Under the pieces are notes generated by a model, which was not told the origin of the DNA, ran no database searches, and saw only the letters and a list, made by a program, of their open reading frames with translations. Positions 54,000 through 64,000 of a DNA stretch of 64,000 bases are shown one piece after another. The translations under genes and the position numbers were made by a program. The stretch covers positions 62,001 through 126,000 of the forward strand of contig JAZKJV010005764.1 of NCBI GenBank assembly GCA_037367405.1, read 5' to 3'. The stretch comes from Ottelia alismoides (Eukaryota; Streptophyta; Magnoliopsida; Alismatales; Hydrocharitaceae). Every line of letters begins with the position of its first letter. The stretch's first letter is position 1.

Positions 54000-55539
54000 T
54001 TACAATTATATTTATAGTGCCATTTCATCATTACACTTTGTGCCTCTAATTTCACGTTAACACGAGGGTGATATTGCGGAATTAGTAAGAATATAAAAGC
54101 ACAAGTGTGATTTCAAAAAAAATTAGAAATAAAGGAGTTATTTGAAAAACTCGGAAGAGTGTAAGTGCTAAAATTCACCTATTACAATGACTCAATGAGA
54201 TCGATTTTATTTGTCATTTTATGCACACACTTGTGTCGGTGACTTCATCGCGGATATTTACTTTTTTAAAAAAAAAATGGTAATATGCAACAAAAGAGGG
54301 GTTGTATGATGATCCCACATGTGGGTCGAAATTTCTTTTGCAAGGCTGATGTGGGTATGCAAGGAGTGGTTTGGATTAGTTGAAACATGACGAGATCAAA
54401 ATTTCACATGTTAGTTTGGAATGATCCTCCTTCTTAATTATTATTTATTATTGGTACTATTAGTTTGTACTAAGGTGGTTTGAGTGTCAGTCTCCGACAA
54501 CGGTGGCTCTCTATAACGATGGTAGAATGACACTACATAGGATGTGTAGTTGTCTCTGTATAGATGGACCCATCTACCCCCCCGACGATGAGAGGTATTA
54601 GTCAATGAACTCTGCAACGTATTGAGTTGAACAGACTAGGAATTTCATCAAGGAGGGGCCGAACTTTAATTCATAGATATATTAGTCATTAGTATTTCAC
54701 TTGTAAAATACTTTATTTATGAAACAAACCTTTTAAGATGGTCATATGTATATCCTTATGTATGGTCTCTCTTAAAGTGTGCTCATAAAAAATATATCAA
54801 GAAGCAATACCATCTGTTTAAGATTATGTCAACGAACTTTTAATCTTCATCAAGATAAAACACTATGCATCTAACGGTTTGCATAAGATTTCAATTTACA
54901 CTTAACTAAATAAAAGAAACGATTTTGACGTCATTTATCAAAAATACACGCACTAAGTAAATGGCATGCATTTTTTTTTCAAAAGTGTTTTATAATAAGT
55001 GAGTTATTACGAAAATTAAAATTGCTATAATATCCATGTCTTTAAATATAATATTTAAAAGTTCAATATAAGAAATAGTTGGATTTATAACTATTCAAAT
55101 CTAATTTGATCAATTAAAGCTATGGTCTCTATAGATGTGCTTTTCCCCATATTATTTAATATAATCTCATTTCTTAATTTAATAATGCTAGATTTTTTAT
55201 AATGCTATTTTTTATATGAAAATAATTTTGATAAAATATGGATTATACTTTTATTTTAAAATCATTTTAATAGTACAAACATGGTATATGTGCTTATTCA
55301 TATATGTATGTTGCAATAATACATTTGTTTTACATAAGTCTTGAATCAAGTATTATTTTCAAATATATTAAAAAATCTAAATCTTATTTCATAAACTTTT
55401 ATATAAACTAATAATATGATAGCCATTTTGCTTACATATACGTATATATGTATATGTGTATATATACACACATATAATACATTGGACAAGAATTTTTTAT
55501 AATAAATATTATTTAGGTTATAACTTTTAATCAATCAAT
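54000..55539. other. Intergenic, no gene seen
   Basis: AT-rich unique-looking DNA. There is a TATATACGTATATATG-type microsatellite at about 55435-55480 and no supported reading frame, RNA gene or intact element. Confidence 0.4.
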
Positions 55540-55550
55540 ATTTTAAAAGG

Positions 55551-55872
55551 GATTGATGGGGCTCGCCCCAGGGGCTGCCTCTATGTCAATTTTTTTGATA
55601 AATATCACAATATATATTCATCTTTATATCCATCAGTATGTCTTCGAATTTCCTCAGAAACGAGGACTCCTATGTCCTCCATCTAGAACAGGTCGATTAC
55701 AATAATGTTTAGACCGTTCAAATTACATGTTCTAGATGGAGGGTATAGGAGTATTTGTTTATGACGAAATTCAAATGTCATATTGAAGAGATATATAGAT
55801 GAATATACATTGTGATATTTAGCAAAAAAAATATAAATTTGCGGAAAAAGACATGGGGAAGCCCCATTTTTC
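55551..55872. mobile_element. Foldback MITE (322 bp)
   Basis: Two arms of about 150 bp pair with each other. They share ATGGGGC..CCCCA at the ends, AAATATCACAAT.TATATTCATCT, and CTCCTAT..CCTCCATCTAGAACA next to the centre (about 55670-55740). Flanks show an 11-bp direct repeat ATTTTAAAAGG (55540-55550, 55873-55883); the real duplication may be 9 or 10 bp. No coding sequence. A Mutator-like origin is possible. Confidence 0.65.
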
Positions 55873-55964
55873 ATTTTAAAAGGCTATAATATAACAGAAA
55901 TGAAAGTTTCGCATCAAAGTAAACTAGCCCCTCCACAACGGAACGTGGTTCTGTCCATTCTTCT

Positions 55965-56140
55965 ATCCCCTCTATCAAAGCTGTCAAATTTGAACTATCT
56001 CGGAATTGCTGAAATTGTCCACTCCATAAAGACATGTTAGGAATCTCTATTTTACATGAAATTTGAAATATACAATCCATTTATTATTCTAAGCAAATCC
56101 CTCGAGGTTTCATTTTAAAAAATAAAAAAATGTAGAAAAA
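55965..56140 (+). repeat. Dispersed repeat, copy 1
   Basis: It shares an ordered series of blocks (GTCAAATTT, GCTGAAAT, GACATG.TAGGAAT, ATTCTAAG.AAAT, ATTTCAAAAA.ATAAAAAA) with 59595-59770, at moderate similarity and in the same orientation. Family unknown. Confidence 0.55.
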
Positions 56141-57624
56141 AGTAGGAGCATCCGCTTATATGCTCCCAAAGAGCATACTCATTAAGCCCATATTGTTTTA
56201 CCTTGCCATCCAATTTAGGTATACCAGAAAATCAAAATAAAATATAGTTCTAATTATATGGTTCGTAGTCCAAGCATATGTATTATAGGCCAGTCTTATC
56301 TGGTGGGGCCTTCGAGAAGTAAGCACATTTTTAGTGCAAGCATTAAGATTTGCTTGTTTAATTTGATGGTGTGAGAAGCTGAGATATTGTTATTGATTCC
56401 TGTGGCAGTGGAGTTGTTAGGCCTTTGATCAGTGAGATTCGATGATTATCTTTTGGTCTCATATTTCCTCTATTTTTTATTCGGTTTTGTTTGCAATCTT
56501 TTAGCTTTTATTACTATTCTGCTCATCGTGTCTTGTAAGAGATTTTTGGCTGATTCCAATGTAGTTTCAAATCGTCAGAAATATTTGATTAGGAAGATTC
56601 CAGAAGCATCTATTAGTTGATCCTATCATAAAAATGCGTAATGAATGAAACCCTATCAGAGTTACAACACACAAATTTTCTAGTGAGCTTAAAGCTCATT
56701 AGAAAACACACAATCCATTTTGTAGGATTTTTATCTGATGGTAGAAAATTGCTTTGATTGTCATTTGCAGTTATTGTTTTCCTTTTTTACTCATCAATAA
56801 AATAGTGATCATTCATTTCTCTTTATTCCATCCAGTTATCATAGGAAATTGATTAAAGCCTAATCGATCCCGATCTCTAATATCTAACAAAGTTGAGAAA
56901 AAAATCCATGAAAGAGAAGTCATTGTTGTTGTCATTGTCGTGGGTCCTATTAACTAGTTCGTACTCTTGTTATTTTGATTGGGGACCTGGCTAGCATAAT
57001 TAGGCTTGCCCATTTACCAAACACTTCTTCCAGTGGTGGGTAGATCATACATTTATTTATCAACCATCTTTTCCGGACAACAATTCAAGATGCTTTTCTT
57101 TGATGTTTGGTTTTCCCGCAACCTCGTCTTCTAATTTCCTCTTGTCGCCCTTTTTGCTACGTCGTCTATCTGATGGGTGAAGCTTGTCTGATGGGTGAAG
57201 CTGCTACTATTTTACTAAAAGATCTTTCGCTTCTTAATCTTTCAGTCGTCTTCACTGAAAAGGTGAGGAGATGAATCGGACTAACTTTCTTTTGCCCGAT
57301 CAGCTCTATTTATATAAGTTTGCTCAACCCCACCCCCCATATCTCCCTCACTGGCTACACTCCTCTACCTCACCATCAGTGTGCCTCTTCCCTCCCATCA
57401 CATTCTCTTGTGTTGTCCTGTCATGTTCAATGTCACTCTTACTGATGTTCATCAAGGAGAAACTTGTGGAGAAGAACGCCATCGTCATGGAGGAGAAGGC
57501 CGTCCAATGGTGAGTATTGCTTGATTTTTAACTACTCCAAAAAATTTATCATTTGTTACAACTTTGTTATCATTCTTTACCCCTTCGCAAAGAAGAGAAT
57601 GACATGCAGATTTGCAAAAGATCA
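56141..57624. other. Intergenic, no gene seen
   Basis: Mixed AT-rich DNA. A short direct repeat CTGATGGGTGAAGCT occurs twice at about 57170-57200. Small open frames (for example 57271-57513) have no recognisable domain. Confidence 0.35.
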
Positions 57625-57810
57625 ACATGGAGTTGTAAAAAACAAATATGAAGTTGTAAAAAAGGATTTTGAAGTTTAAAACATTGCAAAGTTATAAAAA
57701 TTCAATATGAAGTTGTAAAATCAGAGACTACAATTGTAAAAAAAGAACACGAAATTGTGTAACAAAAGATTTGTAATAAATCAATACAAAGTTATAACAT
57801 GTAATTATAT
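57625..57810 (+). repeat. Degenerate minisatellite of GAAGTTGTAAAA units
   Basis: The motif GAAGTTGTAAAA and close variants recur about seven times at roughly 20-35 bp spacing. The small reading frame running into it is a by-product. Confidence 0.55.
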
Positions 57811-57964
57811 AATTTAACAAATAGTACTCACACATTTAAAATCTTTTAAAAATGCATAATTTTATTACTTATTCACAGATGTAAAAATGAGAGCAAACGA
57901 AAATATCTTTTTTGTAAAACCACGGAGCAATTTTTGTGTAATTAATGATTATTAAATATTATAT

Positions 57965-58305
57965 GCACACACGTATGTACCTACCTATATGTGTGCATAC
58001 GTAGGCACCTACATACGTACATACACACCTATATACATGCACATACATACATTTGTACATACCTACATACATACCTAGCTATCTACCTACCCACCCACCT
58101 ACCTACATAGATAGATACATACATAGGATGCATATACGTACGTACGTACCTATCTACGTACGAACATTGCTACACATCGTACGCACATACATACTTAGAT
58201 TTATACCTACATACTTAAGTGTGTGCCTATGTACATACATACATGCATACATTCATTCATACATATAAACATACATGCAAACATACATACATACACACAT
58301 ATAAA
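57965..58305. repeat. Tetranucleotide microsatellite (TACA/TACC/TACG)
   Basis: About 340 bp of imperfect TACATACATACC..TACGTACG repeats. A 71-codon open frame here is an artefact of the repeat. Confidence 0.85.
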
Positions 58306-59079
58306 TCTATGCACACATTTATAATTACGTCCCAAAATTCAAGTTTTACTTAAGAACACCGTTCCTTTGAACTTAATTTTGTCTTGTAGATAAGTTGATG
58401 TGCATTAATTCAAAGGTGAGTAGAGTTTCATAGAAGGTTGTAGGAGGAAGATATTTAGTTTTTCGATTGTTGATCTTCTCAATATTTACAGGTTAGTATT
58501 TTTTAGGACAATTCACTTTTAATATTATTATGTATACAATGAAGTTGATTTTATATTATCTGAATTTAAGTTGAATTTATTAAAAACAGGATAAGAGTGT
58601 ACAATATACACAAGTTTGTGATTTTTTGTTGTTTTTATATGTTAATGCATACTTCTTATTTATATGCATCAATTTTAAGATTGTAATATGAACGCATGAA
58701 TGCATGTATTTAGTAAGGATCCGAGTCTTATTTTTGGCTCTTAGTTAAATGAAAAAAGATTCCAGTACTAGAATGTGTAGTTGTATAATGCCAAGTTGAA
58801 ATTATTTCCAAGCAAGCCTAAATACAAGTGAATTGTGCTATACTAAGTGAGAACAACACATAACAATGGAAGTATTTACATATCAAAGTTGTCACATAGC
58901 GCAAATTTGTTCTTAGTCAATGAGCAAATGTTGAAACATTACATAGAGCCTATAGACTACCTAGCCCAAGTTGGGGAGATCTACCTCGTGTGTGGATATT
59001 GATACATTTGAGATTTTGTTATGTCATAACGAAGGCCTTGCACCCACTCTTTTATCATAGGAGATTTAAACTAACCACT
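58306..59079. other. Intergenic, no gene seen
   Basis: AT-rich DNA without a supported reading frame or recognisable repeat. Confidence 0.4.
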
Positions 59080-59204
59080 AACGTTATTTCCCATTCAGCC
59101 TTTGTTTTCTTTTTTTGCACTCATCTTGCACCATAGTGGTCATCATCCTTGACTACACTCCCGTACTTAGGATATTAAATCTTAAGTATAGCAAAGGCGG
59201 TGCC

Positions 59205-59267
<63 letters not shown>

Positions 59268-59480
59268 CATACATACTTCTCATAATTCATTTCTTGCCCT
59301 TAACTACTCTATTTTGGTTTATTCTTTACTTAAGCTATGCAAGGCCCAAGTATACAGTGGCGGTGAACTTCTATTCTTCTGATTCTTTTCACTCATGCAC
59401 AGTACGAGTTGTGTTCTTTTTCACTGTGCCATGAGGAAATATTGGAACCTAAGTATAGGGTATGTCGTACGCACCCACGT
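59080..59480 (+). mobile_element. Old remnant of the Athila-type 3' cassette region
   Basis: It contains TACTTAGGATATTAAATCTTAAGTATAG (59164-59191, a decayed hairpin of the cassette type), GCACAGTACGAGTTGTG (about 59396-59412) and GAACCTAAGTATAGGG (59445-59460). These occur in the same order and similar spacing as hairpin 3, ACGAGTTATG and the fourth half-unit in elements A (32113-32283) and C (9149-9330). No other part of an element is recognisable nearby. Confidence 0.6.
59208..59263. repeat. (TA)n microsatellite, about 28 units
   Basis: An uninterrupted TA run lies inside the old Athila-type remnant, followed by (CATA)n. Confidence 0.95.
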
Positions 59481-59594
59481 ACACTCGCACGTACGCGCAC
59501 ACACGCCCCTTTTCCTCTCTATTTTTTGATTTTTTGAAATGAATAATTGAGGGATTTTTAGATCATAATCAACTTAATTCGAGACTTCTAATTT

Positions 59595-59770
59595 AGCCAT
59601 CAAGATAGTCAAATTTTTAATATCTTGAGTTTGCTGAAATCAACCTCTTCAGATGGACATGCTAGGAATGTTTATTTTTCACAAAATCTGAAAATATGTT
59701 CCTCTTAATATTCTAAGTAAATTCCCCAAAGATTTATTTCAAAAAGATAAAAAATAGAGAGGAAAAGAGG
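59595..59770 (+). repeat. Dispersed repeat, copy 2
   Basis: Partner of 55965-56140; see there. It directly follows the Athila-type remnant, so the repeat could be part of an unrecognised old element. Confidence 0.5.
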
Positions 59771-61049
59771 TTGGTGTAGGTAAGTTACCTGCACATGGGT
59801 GTAGGCTCCACATTCCTATGGAGTTGTTGTATGTTGAGTTTGGCAAGCCAAGTTTTATATACTAGTTGAAAGGAGAGAAGAGCTTTCTTGCTTGGCCTCT
59901 ACCCGAGCACAACATGAGTGGCAGTCATGTCTGAGATAAGAGTGTTGTGATGCCACCACATGCATCTGGTGGCAAGTTGACATGGTGAGTTTTCTCAATA
60001 GTATTCCACGCGATGTTTCAAATGCCCTCTTCATGTGGATTTCTCTGGAGGCTGTGGCGATCTAGTGTGAAATCCAAGACCTAATCTAAGAAAGAAAGCT
60101 ATCTCATGGTCAAGTTTCTACTCTAACCCATGTCACAAATCTTCCCAAGGGAGAAGAACTACGTCCTAATAGAGGATGCAGTGCCTTCGAGGGGAAGACT
60201 GCGAGTGGAGTGTGGTCAGGTAGACGAGTGCATGGTGTATCCGTGAATATAATTACGTAAAATTTTATATAAACTTGTAAAATGTGTAAGCCTTTTTCTA
60301 AAATTGTAAATAATATCTTTTGTTTAAGTAATATGGTATATAAGAGTAATTCCATAAATTAAAAAAACATAAAATTAGGATGACTGGCACTTGCACATTC
60401 ACTTAAGGCTTATTGTATATCATGTTGTTTATTTCCAGGTAATTCTTAGCTTCGAGAATCATTACTCTTTCAAGAGGGTCATAGGATTTAAAGTATCCAA
60501 AATCCCTTAATTGATGATATACACACTATATCACGTGTAGTATCTCTGAGCTTGAAAATAAAAATAACCATCACTACACTTTTGCATAATTGAACCTGAG
60601 ACTTGATTTCATGATTCTTGAGGATGAGAAGGAGTTTTGATCGTCTCATGAAACCTAAGCATTAATACATAAACAGTATGGGGAAAGACTTCATGTACTA
60701 TATTGGCATGTCGTAACTGTCATGTGTATATCTAAGTAATTATAAAAATATTGATCTATATACGCCAACTTGGTAAGAGCTAAGGAGCTAAGTAGTGAAT
60801 ATTTCAAAATTTTCATAAAAAGTTTGAAATTTCCCTAAAAATTTCCACCAAAAATATGTTGCAAATGACATTGGGAGCACCCTAACATTTTAAGTGTCCA
60901 CTTGGACCAAGGAAAGCAGACCATAATATCGTCTCTATACCAATTTCACTAAATAAGGATCACACGAGCACGAAAAAGGGCTCTACATCGAAATCGAAAA
61001 AAACTAGGTGTTGAAGATGCTACATAATAACACACATATGCATACCGCC
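59771..61049. other. Intergenic, no gene seen
   Basis: AT-rich, with no supported gene, RNA or intact element. Confidence 0.4.
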
Positions 61050-62117
61050 ATATTTAGAGAAGGCGTGTGATTCAATCCCATGGGAGATATGGTGGAGAGT
61101 TTTGGAGAAGAGACTAGTACTTGTCCTATACACAAACCTTATAAAGGATATGTATGATGGTGCTTCATCTTGTATAAGGACCCACTCTGGAAAGACTGGC
61201 CATTTTAACATGAGCATCGGTCTGCACCAAGGTTCAGCTTTGAGTTCATTCCTTTTTACGTTGATTATGGACGAGTTGACTAGTCACATACATGATGAGA
61301 TTCCTTGATGTATGTTGTTTGTTGATGATATTATTTGATTGGTGTAACAAGAGATGGAGTAAATGAGAACATGGAGGTTTGGAGGCTTGTCTTAGAGACT
61401 AAAAGTTTTCGTATAAGTAGGGCGAAGACTGAATATATGGAATACACATTTGATGGAAACAACAGTCAAGGACTCAAGGTGAAGATTAGAGACGACTACA
61501 CACAGAAAAAATATTCTTTTGGATACTTGAGAACTATTTTGCAACAAGATAGGGAAATTGATGGAGATGTTGCTCATGTAATAAATACGAGTTGGTTAAC
61601 GTGGAGAGGAGCCTCTATTGTTCTTTGTGATAAGAAAATCTCTTTGAAAGTCAAAGGAAAGTATTACAAATCAGTCATGAGACCTTCTATGTTCTTGGAT
61701 CAGAATATTAGCATGTGAACCATAGACATATGCAAAGAATGACAGTAGCAGAAATGAAAATGTTAACATGGATGTGTGGTCATACACGAAAAGATCATAT
61801 TTGAAATGATGTGATAAGAAAGAAAGTTGGTGTGGCTCCAATAGAGGATAAGATGATAGCGAATCGCTTAAGATAGTTTAGCCATTTGCAAAGGAGATCG
61901 GTTGATGCATCGGTTAGAAGATGTAAGATTTGAGATGTTGAGCCGGTTAAGGGAGGATGGGGAAGGCCCAAGAAGTGTTGCAATGAGACTATCTGAAGGG
62001 ATATTAGTTATCTAGATTTAAGCCCAAGAATGATCCAAAATAGATCTGAATGGAGGCAAAAAAATCCTTATAGCTGACCCTACTTAATTATGGAAAAAAG
62101 GCTTTGTTGTTGTTATG
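61050..62117 (+). mobile_element. 5'-truncated, decayed RTE-type LINE
   Basis: The reading order matches an RTE reverse transcriptase: IKDMYDGASS, IGLHQGSALSSFLFTLIMDEL, a stop, then MLFVDDI (the catalytic YADD-type box, about 61312-61335). Next come SRAKTEYMEYTF, FGYLRTILQQDREIDGDV, a decayed LKVKGKYYKSVMRPSM, and a 3' end with CTGACCCTACTTAATTATGG and CTTTGTTGTTGTTATG. Stops and phase changes occur in several places, so it is dead. It belongs to the same family type as the fragment at 40822-41340 but is on the other strand and more decayed. Confidence 0.85.
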
Positions 62118-63771
62118 TTCTGCTATCAAATCAAAATCAAGTCCTAAAATCAGAAAAAAAAAGAGGTTTGGAATCCAATCATAATACTCCACAAGTGCGG
62201 GTGTAGAACTGTAAGAAAAGCCGGTTGCCCTGTTGCAGCTAGGTCCCTAGCAAGGGATGTAAATGCAATTAAAATAAACTTTTATACATGCAAGAATTGC
62301 CAAAAACACAAGGATCAAACACACAAAACTCCAAATAAAATCACATGCACAAGGTCAAGTGTGCTACTCTGCTGAATCTATATGTTATTTTGACTCTTAC
62401 ATGTGAATAATGTCTCAGGGTGAGGGTTTTCCTTGGGACAAGAAGGGGAATAGAGAATCGACCTAAGGTAGATTGGTGTCAAACAAAGGAGAGGAACGCA
62501 AATCTGGTTAGAGAAATAGTCATCTCGAGTGAATGGAGTCGACACAATAACGAGAGGAGAGCCACAAGGTACGGCCAAAAGGATTGTCTACCCATCATTG
62601 TGGGCACATAACGCATGGGAAATTGATATATGAAGTTATATAAAAGGTGAAAGGGAATGTGCGTGAAGTTGCACGACAGAAACGTTACCACAACCATAAA
62701 CAAATACAAATCAACTCACACATGTGGAATCACCCTCGATGACGTCGTAAGAATTCAACTTACTATCTTGTTTTTTAGGTTATTTTCACAAACATGTAGG
62801 CAAATGAGCAATCGTCAGTTATTAAGTGACTAGCGCAAGCATAATAACTATGTATAATCCATTACTCCACTTCCTTTGTAACATGTCACCTTCACCTATG
62901 AGGCCCTTACATCACAGGTAGTATTTGAGCAATTACTTAGTCAAATATGGTAAAGAACCGTTAAAGAAAACCAGTACTTTTCCTGAAAGGATTTTGGATG
63001 TGGGTCGATGAGGTAGGGCTCCACCATGATAGTACTCTTGATGCTCTGATAGCTAGTTCGAAGGCTACTCATCCACATACGATGGAAGTGTTATCCTTTA
63101 TAAATCCGAAGTGGATATGATAGAGTACTTCACAGAAGAAAATGGGGACTTGGGTCTTAAGGGGTATGTGCCTTACTCGGTCTGGAAGGTACATGAAGAC
63201 AATGAGGGGATTTCTCTCCCAATATATAAGTTCAATTAACTGATTTTATTTAAATTAAAATGTTAGCAATGACTTTTCTAATTTTTGAGGTTTTCATTTT
63301 TTGAGATTTAATATAACATGATTAACAAGTTTTCCAATTCATTTTATCCCTAAGTCTGAGAAAATAAGGGGGAGAAGTAAGAAATATCAATTAACGGAAA
63401 ACACAATTATACATGCAACGGTGGGAAGATTTACATTAGTCCAACAGTCTATATACAAGATAACCTCATACATTAATTTATAAAATCTAATCCAATGCAT
63501 GAAAAGATGAGAATCAATACTAAAATTTGGAGTATATTAGCAGGATGAACTTTTTTATCCGGTTAACTGAGACATATTTTAACTACCTATGGGAATAAGC
63601 ATAAGACTAAGTAAATCCGCTAAAAACCATGGAAAATAAAGAGAAATGGGAGATGAAAACTCAAAAAAATTGGGTTGAGCCCCACCAGCATCGGTTAATG
63701 AAATAGGATGTAAAAGAATAAGAAGTGTCAGTGTACAAGCTAGGAGTACTTAGGAAGACCCTAAACTACAA
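62118..63771. other. Intergenic, no gene seen
   Basis: No supported gene. Small open frames on both strands at 62378-62709 overlap each other and show no domain. Confidence 0.4.
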
Positions 63772-63897
63772 CAATACTGATAACTAAAAAAGAAATCTAA
63801 CTATTATAATGATACCGGTTGCATACTGACTTACCAATACTGATAACTAAAAAAGAAAGGTAATTATTACAATGCTACTGCTTGCAGACTGACTTAC
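63772..63897 (+). repeat. Tandem duplication of a 63-bp unit
   Basis: Two head-to-tail copies (63772-63834, 63835-63897) start CAATACTGATAACTAAAAAA and end ACTGACTTAC, with several substitutions between them. The remaining 100 bp to the window end hold nothing recognisable. Confidence 0.85.
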
Positions 63898-64000
63898 ATT
63901 GCCATCTAAAACTTACCTTGTAATGAATAGACCAACCTCTGCTCTATAACCCGAGCCAGCTTTGTAAGAAGTTAGTTGATCTTGCAGGCTATACACCAAA

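Noticed and set aside
58053..58268. 71-codon frame rich in Tyr, Ile and Pro
   Set aside because: It is a translation of the TACA/TACC microsatellite.

Overview
The window is nuclear DNA of a flowering plant with a repeat-rich genome. The evidence is nested LTR retrotransposons of the Athila (Ty3/gypsy) and Tork (Ty1/copia) lineages, RTE-type LINE fragments, Mutator-like and hAT-like non-autonomous DNA transposons, and one intron-rich plant NADPH oxidase gene. I cannot name the species. Everything was read by eye from the sequence; no alignments or searches were run.

Positions 1-40410 are a stack of retrotransposons. At the left edge lies the 5' end of a minus-strand Athila-type element (A1): leader 1-674, tRNA-Asp-type primer site 675-692, LTR 696-4179. 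It sits inside a minus-strand LTR of a second family (LTR-B, 4180-6262). That LTR abuts the leader of a plus-strand non-autonomous element (C, 6263-17920). Element C has one intact gag-like reading frame (6868-8835), no pol, a truncated foreign LTR flanked by a 0.65-kb duplication, and a 3' LTR-B (14329-17920). Element C sits in a Tork copia element (17921-19742 and 37564-40410). The copia is split again by a complete young autonomous Athila-type element (A, 19743-37563), with LTRs of 3663 and 3668 bp and a Gag-Pol frame broken by two stops.

Positions 40411-64000 are lower-copy DNA. They hold a Mutator-like foldback element with an RTE LINE fragment inside it (40480-41463), a tRNA-type SINE (about 43300-43497), a decayed DIR17-like Tudor gene (45231-45840) and the main cellular gene, an RBOH on the minus strand (46407-50141). 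The RBOH reconstructs to 15 exons and 871 codons with all splice phases consistent. Its upstream flank carries an 816-bp hAT-like element and a 190-bp Mutator-like element. Further right are a Mutator-like element with a GC-rich cargo (52913-53990), a foldback element (55551-55872), microsatellites, an old Athila-type remnant (about 59080-59480) and a decayed RTE LINE (61050-62117).

The most unusual signals are in the retroelement non-coding regions. (i) Hairpins ending in polypurine-tract-like motifs are tandemly repeated between the coding region and the 3' LTR in both the autonomous and non-autonomous families. (ii) A 310-311 bp intron-like segment is conserved inside all four LTR-A copies, and the corresponding part of LTR-B has a tandem array of 3'-splice-site-like motifs. 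(iii) Element C keeps an intact Gag fused to a long acidic domain without any pol, suggesting a parasite of the autonomous family that contributes its own Gag.
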